DNA of 64,000 nt, taken from Lentisphaeria bacterium. Lineage in GTDB: Bacteria > Verrucomicrobiota > Lentisphaeria > Victivallales > UBA1829. The stretch lies in the NCBI GenBank assembly GCA_017629515.1, contig JAGBXB010000053.1:1-64000 (forward strand), in the 5' to 3' direction. The notes beneath the pieces are model-generated. The model searched no databases, was not told the DNA's origin, and was given only the letters and a program-made list of their open reading frames with translations. The translations under genes were made by a program, and so were the position numbers. This document shows positions 25,506 through 33,802 of the stretch, in pieces; position 1 is the stretch's first letter, and every line of letters starts with the position of its first letter.

Positions 25506-26816
25506 ATGATGAAAAATCAAATTTCCTATACTTTTCAAAACAATATCCCCATTATAGCAGAAACGGATGTTCTTGTTGTCGGCGGAGGTCCGGGCGGCTT
25601 CGGTGCTGGCGTCATGGCGGCTAAACAGGGCGTCAAAGTCGTTCTTGCAGAAAGATACGGCGCACCGGGAGGAATGGCAACTTTTGGCGAAGTAACGCCA
25701 TTCATGCCCAATCATACAGAAAAACAGAGTATGGATAAACCGGTTTTTACAGCATGGAGAAAAAGAATGTGGGAGTATTTTTCCAGTCAGGAAAAAGAAG
25801 AACACCCGTTCAACAGCGAAGAACTTGCCCCGTATTTAAGCAAAGATATTGCCATTCTCGCAATGGAAGACCTTCTTCTGGAAGCGGGAGTAAAGATTTT
25901 TTATCACCATACCCTTTTTGATGTAAAGAAAGAAAACGGAAAAATCACAGAAGCCATATTCCATTCCAAATCAGGACTTTGCGCCATCAGAGCAAAAATC
26001 TTTATCGACGCCACAGGTGATGGGGATCTTGCCGCCCTTGCTGGATGCGAAGTGGAAACAGGAAATGATGAGGGATTATGCCAACCTATGACCACCTGTT
26101 TCAAAATAGATCATATCGACCCTGCCGGAAAGCCTTCCTGGGAAGGGATCAATGCTATTTATAAAAAGTGTAAAGAAGAGGGGAAAATAGATTGTCTGCG
26201 GCAGAGTATTCTTGGATTCAACACTCTTCATAACGACAGTCTCCATTTCAATACCACCCGTGTCGTGAAAAAAAATGCTACTGACGGAGTGGAACTTTCG
26301 GAAGCAGAGATCGAAGGGCGAAAAGAAGTTCGTAAATTTATTGCTTTTCTGCGGGAAAATGTTCCGGGATTTGAAAATGCCCGTCTCCAATCTCTTGCCC
26401 ATCATATCGGAGTGAGAGAATCCAGAAGGATCAGGGGAATCGTTTACCAGACAAGTGAAGACTTTTTCAATCGCGCAAAATATGATGATGGCATTGCCAG
26501 GATCAATTACCCCATTGATATCCACAATCCCGCAGGCGGCGGAACTGTTATGAAATATATGGAAAGAAGCCAGTGGTATGAGATCCGTTATGGAACGCTT
26601 GTTCCCCTGAAATCGGAAAATCTCCTTATGGGATGCAGAGCGATCTCTCTGGATCATGCTCTTCACAGCAGCGCAAGGATCATGCCGGCAGTATGTTCTT
26701 TCGGTCAGGCGGCGGGCATGGCTGCGGCTATGTGTGTGAAAGAAAATGTCGTTCCTGCGTCTCTGGATGGGAAAAAAGTGCGGGAAGCATTGAAAAATGA
26801 AGGGGCATTTCTGTAA
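25506..26816 (+). CDS. FAD-dependent oxidoreductase (FAD_oxidored family)
   Basis: A 436-aa cytoplasmic flavoprotein. The dinucleotide-binding loop VVGGGPGGFGAGVMAAKQG is near residue 24, followed by a glycine-rich FAD segment (ERYGAPGGMATFGE). The mid-domain motif FIDATGDGDLAALAGCEV is typical of the PF12831 family, and the C-terminal FAD motif is near MPAVCSFGQAAGMAAA. Relatives are common in polysaccharide-degrading PVC bacteria, but substrates are mostly unknown. ATG 25506 has AGGAG five bases away. The glycosyltransferase follows after nine bases. Confidence 0.88.
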   Translation: MMKNQISYTFQNNIPIIAETDVLVVGGGPGGFGAGVMAAKQGVKVVLAERYGAPGGMATFGEVTPFMPNHTEKQSMDKPVFTAWRKRMWEYFSSQEKEEHPFNSEELAPYLSKDIAILAMEDLLLEAGVKIFYHHTLFDVKKENGKITEAIFHSKSGLCAIRAKIFIDATGDGDLAALAGCEVETGNDEGLCQPMTTCFKIDHIDPAGKPSWEGINAIYKKCKEEGKIDCLRQSILGFNTLHNDSLHFNTTRVVKKNATDGVELSEAEIEGRKEVRKFIAFLRENVPGFENARLQSLAHHIGVRESRRIRGIVYQTSEDFFNRAKYDDGIARINYPIDIHNPAGGGTVMKYMERSQWYEIRYGTLVPLKSENLLMGCRAISLDHALHSSARIMPAVCSFGQAAGMAAAMCVKENVVPASLDGKKVREALKNEGAFL

Positions 26817-26825
26817 AGAAACAAA

Positions 26826-27584
26826 ATGGGATTCTCCATGGTGGATATAGAAAAAAATACTGCCATTGCAATATGTGTTTACAATAATTTTTCCACGATC
26901 AGGCTTGTAGCGGAAAAATGTCTTGCACTTACTTCCTGTGATGTAGTTATTGTAGATGACGGAAGTACCGATGGAAATGTAAAAGAACTACTCAAAGATC
27001 TCCCCCGTACAAGAATCCTTGTTCATAAAAAAAATCTGGGGAAAGGGGCAGCTTTACAGACTGCCCTCCATTTTCTTTCCGCCCATCATCCGGAGAAAAA
27101 ATGGATGCTTACCCTTGATGCGGATGGTCAGCATTTTCCGGAAGATATCCCCAATTTTCTTTCGGCTCTGAAAAAAACACAGGAAGAAAATATTCTTTTC
27201 ATTGGAACAAGGGATTTTTCCTCCGGGAAAGGGGAAATCCCGGCAAAATCCATACTGGGCAAAACCCTTTCCGATTTCTGTATCAGACTGGAAACAAAGC
27301 AGAAAATCACAGATTCCCAGAGTGGTTTCCGGTGTTACCCGGTATATCCTCTGCGGAAAATCGCCTGTAAAAGTTCCCGTTATGCCTGGGAGACAGAAAT
27401 TCTTGTACGGGCATTATGGCAGGGGATAAAAGTTATCCATATCCCTGTTCAGGTGGAGTATTTCACCAAAGAAACCAGAGTCACCCACTTTAAGGTATGG
27501 AAAGATAATTTACGCATAATTGCTCTGCACTTGGGGTTTCTGTGGCAGCTATTGCTTAACGGCAGGGAAAAATCCGGCAAGTAA
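26826..27584 (+). CDS. Family 2 glycosyltransferase (dolichyl/polyprenyl-phosphate mannosyltransferase-like)
   Basis: A 252-aa GT-A-fold glycosyltransferase. Seen: ICVYNNFSTIR at the first strand, VVIVDDGSTDGN, KNLGKGAALQTAL, and the metal-binding motif LTLDADGQHFPED, followed by DSQSGFRCYP. These match the GT2 subgroup that transfers a sugar from an NDP donor to a polyprenyl phosphate or lipid. No membrane helix is obvious. ATG 26826 and ATG 26841 are both possible; neither has a strong ribosome site. The donor might be GDP-mannose made by the ManC at 5393, by inference only. Confidence 0.85.
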   Translation: MGFSMVDIEKNTAIAICVYNNFSTIRLVAEKCLALTSCDVVIVDDGSTDGNVKELLKDLPRTRILVHKKNLGKGAALQTALHFLSAHHPEKKWMLTLDADGQHFPEDIPNFLSALKKTQEENILFIGTRDFSSGKGEIPAKSILGKTLSDFCIRLETKQKITDSQSGFRCYPVYPLRKIACKSSRYAWETEILVRALWQGIKVIHIPVQVEYFTKETRVTHFKVWKDNLRIIALHLGFLWQLLLNGREKSGK

Positions 27585-27608
27585 AAGAGCATTTTTTTCT
27601 CATTTTCC

Positions 27609-27637
27609 TTGATATTGCATAAAAAAAGTTGTATAGT
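27609..27637 (+). promoter_or_regulatory. Predicted promoter of the lipase-like lipoprotein gene
   Basis: TTGATA (27609-27614), 17-bp spacer, TATAGT (27632-27637), about 40 bp before ATG 27679. Confidence 0.6.
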
Positions 27638-27678
27638 ATTTCCATCCCTGTTTTCACTGAACAAAAACGGAGCAGACA

Positions 27679-29544
27679 ATGACAAAACTGACAACAGTAT
27701 TACTTTTTATTTCTGTAATTCTTTTTTATTCCACAGGTTGTTCCACTGGGATCCATGTAATAAATAATTCCCCGCAGGAACGGAAAAATTATGCGGTCAT
27801 TGATTTTTCCTCCGGCGATCTCAATGGCAGCACCATCAATCTTCTGAATAACTATCAGTTGATGCAGTGCTATGAAAATGATCCGGAAAAATTGATTTTC
27901 AATCTGGAAAAACTTTACGCGATTTATAAAACAAGTGACATTGTTGCAGCTTTGGCGGATACAGCCTTGCAGATCGGATACAGAACAAGCAGGGAAGAGG
28001 ATATTTCAAGCAGATATTTCCTTGCGGCGGCATTATATGCAAGTATGTATCTCAAAGAACTCGATGATAAGGAAAATCTATATAACGAACAGCGAATCAG
28101 TATGATCCGAATCTGCAACATGGCAACCACGGAACTTTTTCTTTATCTGAAAAAACGCTCTCTGGAACGCAAATGCGGCTTTGAACTTGTTTTACCCGGT
28201 ACGGGGGGCAGAAAGATCTATTTTTCCCCTCCGGTTTTCGATCTTCCTCTGCCGGAAAAGGATATAGCAGATTTTACACCCTGCGCCCAGTACAGGACAG
28301 TAAATCTCACCCATGATACAAAAACATTCGGTATCGGAGTGCCGCTGGTGGCAACTTTACAGAAAAATTGCCGGGACAGTGTGGGGCTGCCGTTACCGGG
28401 CTTCCCTGTTGCTGTGACCTTACTGCCGGATTTCAAAGTAAAAAGCAAAGAAGATATCCTTTGTTCTTTACGGTATATTTATACAAGGATCAATGATACG
28501 GTAATGTTCGGCAACAGACTGTTTCCCCTTGCCTCCGATTTCTCCACCCCGTTGGCAAAGGCTGCCGCCATGCCGAAAAAACTGCATTTTCTGCGCCGGA
28601 CTTTTCAGGTGCAGGAGGCCAAATCCATTACAGGATTATATCTTTTTGAACCTTACGATGAAAAACGCATCCCGGTAGTATTTGTCCATGGACTCATGTC
28701 GGATATAAGCACATGGGGACAGATGCTCAATACTTTGCTGCATGACAGTAAACTGCGGAAAAAATATCAGTTTCTGGGGTTTGCCTATTCCAGCGGAAAT
28801 CCTGTTTTCACTTCAGCGGCGATATTAAGGAAAAACCTTGCGGCGTTGCGTCAGACCCTTGTGGAGAATAAACGCTCCACAGAACAATTTGACAAAATGG
28901 TACTTGTCGGTCATTCCATGGGGGGACTTCTTTCCCGTTTACAGATCACAAGTTGTTCCGTTGAGGAAATATCCGGTTTCTTCCAGATCCGGAACCAGGA
29001 ATTGTTTCTCCGGAATCTTTCCAGTCAGGAAAGGGAAAAAATCCGGGAGAAGATCGTTTTTTCCCCTGCGCCTTTTATCAAACGGGTGATTTTTATAGCC
29101 GTACCTCATAAAGGCTCGGAAATTGCAAGAAGCTGGGTGGGGGCAATAGGAGCCTCTCTGATCAATCTTCCTGTGGATCTGGTCAAAGTCAATATAGATA
29201 TTGTGAAAAAGGTGGCGAAACTGGATAAAAACGGTAATAAATACCTTGATGCGCTCCGCCATAATACGGGAATAGATAATCTCCGCCCGGATTCCCCGAT
29301 CCTTCTTCTGATGAACAAATTGAAAATGGCAGATATTCCCTGTCATTCCATCATAGGAAATAATAAAAAATCCTTCACCCCCGGCGGTACTGATGGCGTT
29401 GTCCCGTATTGGAGCAGTCATCTGGACAATGCAAAAAGTGAACTTATCGTCCATTCCGGACACAGTGCCCACCGTTCCCCTCTTGCCATACAGGAAGTAA
29501 GGCAGATACTGCTTACCCACGCAGAAAAAAGTTTGAAGAAATGA
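27679..29544 (+). CDS. Lipoprotein with alpha/beta-hydrolase (lipase/PGAP1-like) domain
   Basis: A 621-aa protein. A signal peptide ends in a lipobox (FYSTGC, Cys near residue 21), so it is probably anchored in the outer or inner membrane facing the periplasm. Residues 25-320 are unrecognised. The hydrolase domain then shows VVFVHGLMSDISTW, the nucleophile elbow VLVGHSMGGLL, FIAVPHKGSE, an Asp in GGTDGVVPYWSS, and a His in VHSGHSAHRSP. This order fits esterases of the lipase/PGAP1 type acting on lipids. The N-terminal region is unusually long for the family and may bind a substrate or partner. Confidence 0.82.
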   Translation: MTKLTTVLLFISVILFYSTGCSTGIHVINNSPQERKNYAVIDFSSGDLNGSTINLLNNYQLMQCYENDPEKLIFNLEKLYAIYKTSDIVAALADTALQIGYRTSREEDISSRYFLAAALYASMYLKELDDKENLYNEQRISMIRICNMATTELFLYLKKRSLERKCGFELVLPGTGGRKIYFSPPVFDLPLPEKDIADFTPCAQYRTVNLTHDTKTFGIGVPLVATLQKNCRDSVGLPLPGFPVAVTLLPDFKVKSKEDILCSLRYIYTRINDTVMFGNRLFPLASDFSTPLAKAAAMPKKLHFLRRTFQVQEAKSITGLYLFEPYDEKRIPVVFVHGLMSDISTWGQMLNTLLHDSKLRKKYQFLGFAYSSGNPVFTSAAILRKNLAALRQTLVENKRSTEQFDKMVLVGHSMGGLLSRLQITSCSVEEISGFFQIRNQELFLRNLSSQEREKIREKIVFSPAPFIKRVIFIAVPHKGSEIARSWVGAIGASLINLPVDLVKVNIDIVKKVAKLDKNGNKYLDALRHNTGIDNLRPDSPILLLMNKLKMADIPCHSIIGNNKKSFTPGGTDGVVPYWSSHLDNAKSELIVHSGHSAHRSPLAIQEVRQILLTHAEKSLKK

Positions 29545-29549
29545 AAATA

Positions 29550-29580
29550 CCGGGGAAAGCATAGAAGCAGCCTCCCCCGG
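29550..29580. terminator. GC-rich hairpin between convergent genes
   Basis: CCGGGG (29550-29555) pairs with CCCCGG (29575-29580) across a 19-base loop, between the lipase stop and the QueD-like stop. There is no T tract on either side, so termination efficiency is uncertain. Confidence 0.35.
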
Positions 29581-29607
29581 CATGACAGCTGACGGAAATG
29601 AGTTAAA

Positions 29608-30174
29608 TTATTTTTTCCTGTAACCGCATTTCGGACATACGCCTTCTTTATTGAGGGCTATACCGCATAACGGACAGCGTTCCACTTTGGCTTCGGGCGT
29701 AAAGCAGCAGCTTGCGGCATTTACCCCGCTTGTAAAGGTAAGTTTCACAATATTGAGTTTATCTTTCAACAAACTGTGAACGATTTTGATCATTCCTTCC
29801 ACCGTCATGGTTTCCTTTGTCACCACCAGACGACATTCCGGATGGGCTGTGGCAAGTTCCGTATGGAAAGCAGGCCCTTTCATGGTGTTGGTATGTGCGC
29901 CATGCCGGATCCCCTGTTTTTCATAAACATCCAGAATGACCGGCAGAATGGGATCATCTTCCCGCAGGATGAGTGCGTGATCGAAATTCTGCAGGATCTC
30001 CCATGCTGTTTTCTGTATTTCGTTGCATGGAAAGACCATATTGACCCCGCAGTTGATGGAATCTTCCACTTCGATTGTGAGATGTCCGGTATGTCCGTGG
30101 AGGTATTGCGCCTCCCCTTTGAAGTTGTAAAATCTGTGGGCGTACTGTAATTGGATGTGTGCAATACTTCTCAT
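29608..30174 (-). CDS. 6-pyruvoyl-tetrahydropterin synthase/QueD-like protein with C-terminal zinc ribbon
   Basis: A 188-aa protein. The PTPS/QueD fold shows zinc-binding histidines (YAHRFYNF and LHGHTGHL) and a second half with GMIKIVHSLLKDKL. The position just before LHGH, often a catalytic Cys in QueD/PTPS, is occupied by Tyr (AQYLHGH). After residue 160 a zinc ribbon is appended: CPLCGIALNKEGVCPKCG. Such a tail is not part of classic QueD. Start ATG 30174 has a perfect AGGAGG six bases upstream. No other queuosine or folate gene is nearby, so it may be a paralogue with a different substrate. Confidence 0.8.
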   Translation of the reverse strand: MRSIAHIQLQYAHRFYNFKGEAQYLHGHTGHLTIEVEDSINCGVNMVFPCNEIQKTAWEILQNFDHALILREDDPILPVILDVYEKQGIRHGAHTNTMKGPAFHTELATAHPECRLVVTKETMTVEGMIKIVHSLLKDKLNIVKLTFTSGVNAASCCFTPEAKVERCPLCGIALNKEGVCPKCGYRKK

Positions 30175-30361
30175 TTTTTCCTCCTTTGATTTTTTTGTGT
30201 GTGATGAAAATTTTTCTATTGTTTTCTGTGGATCAGAGTATTTCCTCCTCCTTTCCATGTTCAGCGTACTTTTTCCACAGAATATTTCAGCAACAACAGT
30301 TTTCCGGCGGAGGATCTCCGGAAGAAAAAACGGCAGGAGGATGTGCCGCAAATGGTTTTTC
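30175..30361 (-). promoter_or_regulatory. Leader of the QueD-like gene with tandem hairpins carrying anti-Shine-Dalgarno loops
   Basis: From the promoter at 30368-30395 the transcript would carry about 187 leader bases. It begins with an intrinsic-terminator-like hairpin (30348-30325), then a second stem TTCCGG/CCGGAA (30323-30302). Both loops contain CCTCC, complementary to the AGGAGG ribosome site and to a decoy AGGAGGAGG at 30252-30244. A 9-bp pair TTCTGTGGA/TCCACAGAA encloses the decoy. A translational or attenuation switch is plausible; no preQ1 riboswitch consensus was recognised. Confidence 0.4.
30325..30348 (-). terminator. Terminator-like hairpin in the QueD-like leader
   Basis: Minus strand CGGCA (30348-30344), loop CATCCTCC, TGCCG (30335-30331), followed by six T. 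It lies close to the predicted transcription start, consistent with attenuation. Confidence 0.5.
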
Positions 30362-30367
30362 ATCTTC

Positions 30368-30395
30368 AATTTACAGCCATATTGCAATTTTTCAA
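30368..30395 (-). promoter_or_regulatory. Predicted promoter of the QueD-like gene
   Basis: Minus strand TTGAAA (30395-30390), 16-bp spacer, TAAATT (30373-30368). Confidence 0.5.
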
Positions 30396-30556
30396 GAGGA
30401 AAAATATATTTTAAAACAAAAAAATGAAAAGAGGGATAAAAAGGATTTAGAATAAAAATACACTCCGCCATGGCTCCCACTTCCGGTATATATGATTTTT
30501 TTCTTCTTGGGAAATCACTTTTTAAAAGTTATTTTACTGAAATTTTCTTATGTCAA

Positions 30557-30586
30557 TTGGAAAAAAGTGGTTCCGGGCAGTATAGT
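30557..30586 (+). promoter_or_regulatory. Predicted promoter of the Gfo/Idh/MocA gene
   Basis: TTGGAA (30557-30562), 18-bp spacer, TATAGT (30581-30586), about 80 bp before the start at 30666. The rest of 30400-30556 is AT-rich and shows no gene. Confidence 0.4.
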
Positions 30587-30665
30587 ATATGGAGAAATAA
30601 AATTTGCATATCAAATATTTATGGATATGCCTGCCGCAGAAATCAGATAATAAAAAGGATCTGCA

Positions 30666-31766
30666 ATGAATAAGATCAAAGTCGGAATCATCGGTCTCGG
30701 AAGAGCCGGTTGGGGAATGCATGTTTCTGAACTGAAAACTTTTTCAGACATGTTTGAAATTACTGCTGTTTGTGATGTGGATTTCAAACGGGCGGAAGCC
30801 ATGAAAGACCGTATCAGTAAGGATGTCCGCTGTTACAGCAAACATAAAGAGCTTATCAATGATCCCACGGTGGAACTTGTTGCCATTGCATGCCGTTCTG
30901 TGGAACACACTTCCTACGCACTGGAAGCACTCCGTGCCGGGAAATATGTAGTTTTGGATAAACCTATTGCCCTTTCTTATGCGGATGCCTGCAAACTGCT
31001 TACTGCATCAAAAAAATATCCGGGCAGACTTTTCTGCCGTCAGAACCGCCGTTTTGAACCGGAATTCAACCATGTGCTGCAAATCATGGATTCGGGGGTG
31101 CTCGGCAATATTTATATGATCCGTCACAGTGTTTTTTCCTATCAACGCCGTAATGACTGGCAGACCCTGCGCCGTTTCGGAGGCGGCCAGTTGAATAACT
31201 GGGGCCCTCACCTCATCGACCATGCTGTTCAACTTATGGGCGATAAAATCACGAATGTGGATGGGATCTTGCGGAAAGTCACGGCAGTAGGAGATGCAGA
31301 AGACTATTTCAAAATTCTGCTTACAGGCCGTAACGGAAGAATCGTGGATGTGGAATTCAGCGGCGGAGCGGCACTCAAATCCAATATTTATGAAGTTCAT
31401 GGGGATCGCGGCAGCTTGATCCTGCCCTCTGCACCCGGAGCGCAGTTCCAATTGAAATATCTTGATCCGGCATATCCTCTGGAAGAAATCAAAGCAGATC
31501 CCGGTACACCTGCAATTTCCATGAATAAGTGGGAGCCGTACCGGAATCCGGAAACACTTCATTGGATCGAAAAAACATTTCCTGTCGGTCCGGATAATGA
31601 TGATAATATTTCAACCATCTACCGTCATGTATATAATGCGATCCGCAAAGGTATTCCTTACCGCGTAAAAACGGAGGAAGCAGTGGAAGTTGTCCGGGTT
31701 ACAGAACTTGTGCGGCAACAAAACAAAAAATTCCGTCAGTCCAGACTTACCCGTATGGGAAAATAA
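30666..31766 (+). CDS. Gfo/Idh/MocA-family NAD(P)-dependent oxidoreductase
   Basis: A 366-aa cytoplasmic oxidoreductase, usually acting on sugars or inositols. An N-terminal Rossmann domain starts KVGIIGLGRAGWGMH; the coenzyme/catalytic motif is VVLDKPIALS (the EKP equivalent, Lys near residue 99); the substrate-domain motif NNWGPHLIDHAVQL holds the conserved Asp and His. ATG 30666 follows AAAAGGATCTGCA. The gene appears monocistronic, with its own terminator. Such genes are expanded in PVC bacteria; substrate unknown. Confidence 0.92.
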   Translation: MNKIKVGIIGLGRAGWGMHVSELKTFSDMFEITAVCDVDFKRAEAMKDRISKDVRCYSKHKELINDPTVELVAIACRSVEHTSYALEALRAGKYVVLDKPIALSYADACKLLTASKKYPGRLFCRQNRRFEPEFNHVLQIMDSGVLGNIYMIRHSVFSYQRRNDWQTLRRFGGGQLNNWGPHLIDHAVQLMGDKITNVDGILRKVTAVGDAEDYFKILLTGRNGRIVDVEFSGGAALKSNIYEVHGDRGSLILPSAPGAQFQLKYLDPAYPLEEIKADPGTPAISMNKWEPYRNPETLHWIEKTFPVGPDNDDNISTIYRHVYNAIRKGIPYRVKTEEAVEVVRVTELVRQQNKKFRQSRLTRMGK

Positions 31767-31803
31767 CAGGGAACTTTGCCATTTATTTTTTATCCCCCGG
31801 AAA

Positions 31804-31879
31804 ACGGTAATTTCACAAGGCACGCAACAGGAAAGAAATCATGTCTTTTCTGTTTTTTGATGACTTATGAAATTACCGT
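31804..31879. terminator. Nested bidirectional terminator hairpins between convergent genes
   Basis: An outer 16-base inverted repeat (31804-31819 with 31864-31879, one mismatch that is a G-U pair on the minus strand) encloses an inner hairpin (AACAGGAAAGA at 31826-31836 with TCTTTTCTGTT at 31844-31854). On the plus strand the inner stem runs into six T and would end the Gfo/Idh/MocA transcript. On the minus strand the outer stem is followed by TTTT and would end the 31893 gene. Confidence 0.6.
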
Positions 31880-31892
31880 AAGAACCGCTATT

Positions 31893-33446
31893 TTATTTTG
31901 CGGCAGCCAGAGCAAGAATCATCAGGGGGAAAAGTAAAATATTGACAGTATAATATCCGGCAGTTGTCCATCCGGAAATCTTGTCATCCATATATTTATA
32001 CATTTCCTTATTATTGTGTTTCTTTGCCCAGGTACGGGCATCATCAGAAGCGGCATAAGTGGATAATGAGCCGAAATCATACCCTTCTTTTTCGATCAGA
32101 TATTTAACGGCGTCAAAATTATTGAGTTCTGCCATATAAGCAACAGGAACTGTTGCTTTATTCCGTTTAACTTCTTTTGTTTTACTGTTGCTGCTGTAAG
32201 ATTTCTGTTCTTCTTTCCATACTTCGATTTTATCTTCATGCATGGTCGGAGAGATCTTGACCTTTTCAGCATACACATAATCCTTGCCGGCAATAAGCAG
32301 GTGATAAGGATAGACTGCAAGATCATTTTTTCTGATGGCGGCAGACCCCGTTACTTTGCGTTTGTCGATAAGATATTTGTAAGTAACAGTATCGCCATCG
32401 GCAACCGCCTGTGTCAGAATACTTTCCAGTTTTTCAACGGGGAGAGCATCATACAGAGGCTTCATGGCAGCAAAGGGCAGTTTGGAGTTCTGTGCAAGGA
32501 TTTGAGTAAATATGATCTCATTGGCTTGGTTCCCCTCACTGCTTGTGCAATAATTGGAATTTCTCAAATCATAGGAGGAAAAAGATGTTGTTTTCAAAGT
32601 GGAAAGGATTTCTGCAATATAGGCAGGATTTTTAAGGCGGCAATGGGTCTCAACGATCACAGGAACTGCCTTACAGAATAATTCCCCGTTTTTAAGTTTG
32701 CCTGCAAAAAGTTTTACATAAATTGTTTTGCCTGTTCCCAATCCGGAAAGAACAACACTTTCCCCGGGATTGATATTGGCAAAAATAATGGAAATTTGTT
32801 TTTCATCATTCAATTTCAATGCGGTGGAGACCATTACATTGAGAATATTGCATTTTTCCCCGCCGCTGCGACCGCCGAACATCCCGAAGATACCTCCGGA
32901 AGCCTTACTGGCGTAGCCATCATGGTTGTCATGGTGTTTCAGCATAGCGGCAACGGTCTGTTTGAGTGTTGCAGGAGATTTGCTTTTGAGGGCAGATCTG
33001 AAAGCGGCAAGCATTTTAGCGTGTTCAGCGCGCAATACTTTGATTCCAGCCTGTTCTTTCTGTTCTTTTGCTGCTTTGGCTTTTGCAGCATTTTCAGCTC
33101 TCTGACGGGCTGCAGCCTGTTCTCTTCTGATCGTTTCCGCAGAACGGTTATCAGCAATTTTTCTTGTAATGTTTGCATTGCAAACATTGTCATACCGGTT
33201 TACTTTTGTGCAGCGCATACTGCTGCCGGAACCGCCGCCGAAAGCAGCTACCAAATTATCCGAAAAGGCTTCTGCCTGTGTTCTTCCGCGGGAACATTTT
33301 GAACAGGTTATATGCTGTTTTTCACACATAAAAATAATGTTTCCATCATTGATACCGCAATTTCTGCATCTTGTTTTGGATGCACCGGCAAGAGTCATTG
33401 CAATACAAAGAAATACTGCAACACAAAAAATTCTTTTCATTTTCAT
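31893..33446 (-). CDS. Exported protein with N-terminal zinc-ribbon motifs, coiled coil and ankyrin-like end
   Basis: A 517-aa protein I do not recognise. Residues 1-22 form a signal peptide (IFCVAVFLCIAMTLAGA). Directly after come cysteine pairs CRNC, CEKQHITCSKC, C and C (residues 27-90), resembling a zinc-binding treble-clef or ribbon. An Ala/Lys/Glu/Gln-rich coiled coil lies near residues 110-150, a glycine-rich stretch (GIFGMFGGRSGG) near 190, and the segment MAELNNFDAVKYLIEKEG has ankyrin-repeat character. The C-terminus is hydrophobic (YTVNILLFPLMILALAAA), so it may be membrane-anchored. ATG 33446 has AGGA four bases upstream. A 300-base structured leader precedes it. Confidence 0.65.
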   Translation of the reverse strand: MKMKRIFCVAVFLCIAMTLAGASKTRCRNCGINDGNIIFMCEKQHITCSKCSRGRTQAEAFSDNLVAAFGGGSGSSMRCTKVNRYDNVCNANITRKIADNRSAETIRREQAAARQRAENAAKAKAAKEQKEQAGIKVLRAEHAKMLAAFRSALKSKSPATLKQTVAAMLKHHDNHDGYASKASGGIFGMFGGRSGGEKCNILNVMVSTALKLNDEKQISIIFANINPGESVVLSGLGTGKTIYVKLFAGKLKNGELFCKAVPVIVETHCRLKNPAYIAEILSTLKTTSFSSYDLRNSNYCTSSEGNQANEIIFTQILAQNSKLPFAAMKPLYDALPVEKLESILTQAVADGDTVTYKYLIDKRKVTGSAAIRKNDLAVYPYHLLIAGKDYVYAEKVKISPTMHEDKIEVWKEEQKSYSSNSKTKEVKRNKATVPVAYMAELNNFDAVKYLIEKEGYDFGSLSTYAASDDARTWAKKHNNKEMYKYMDDKISGWTTAGYYTVNILLFPLMILALAAAK

Positions 33447-33478
33447 TTTTCCTTTAAAATCTTTTACTGTTTTTTTCC

Positions 33479-33645
33479 GGAGATCGCTTTAAAAGTAGAA
33501 AGCGCATTCCCCTACACACAGTACAAGCCGGCAACGCCAATCGCCGAGATAACCCATGCGACAAGAGAATACGCCCATATGAGCGTACCTTGTCAGACAG
33601 CCGGATTATCAATATAAAGAAAATTTGGCGTTTTTGCTTGTACTG
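33479..33645 (-). ncRNA. Structured RNA element in the leader of the zinc-ribbon protein gene
   Basis: On the minus strand a rod-like fold is visible. The closing stem CAGTACAAGC/GCTTGTACTG (33645-33636 with 33528-33519) and TTGGCGTT/AACGCCAA (33632-33625 with 33540-33533) are followed by an asymmetric bubble, then GATAATCC with GGGTTATC (one G-U pair on this strand only), then CTTGTC stems and an apical GTACGC-type hairpin. A second hairpin (33512-33479: GGGGA/TCTCC with CGCTTT/AAAGCG) follows. The G-U evidence favours minus-strand transcription. It could be a cis-regulatory leader or a separate small RNA; the shape is 6S-like but shorter. Confidence 0.5.
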
Positions 33646-33754
33646 AAAATCTGTCCGAAGATACGAATAATCTTCTATGTTTTTATTGTATTTTTGTTGT
33701 CCTTACCTTATTTTACATCACCATCCTTTCTATTTTCCAATTTTTTTCTTCTAT

Positions 33755-33783
33755 AATATACCTTTCTATAAATGTTTTATCAA
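33755..33783 (-). promoter_or_regulatory. Predicted promoter of the structured leader and zinc-ribbon gene
   Basis: Minus strand TTGATA (33783-33778), 17-bp spacer, TATATT (33760-33755). It starts a transcript whose leader is about 300 bases and contains the element at 33479-33645. Confidence 0.6.
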
Positions 33784-33802
33784 ATATAAAACACTTTTTA
33801 TC

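Noticed and set aside
30175-30361. A preQ1 riboswitch before the QueD-like gene
   Set aside because: The expected short pseudoknot pattern of preQ1 classes was not found; the hairpins have a different layout.
33519-33645. 6S RNA or SRP RNA
   Set aside because: The rod is shorter than typical 6S RNA and the expected central bubble and SRP tetraloop motifs were not clear, so no family name was given.
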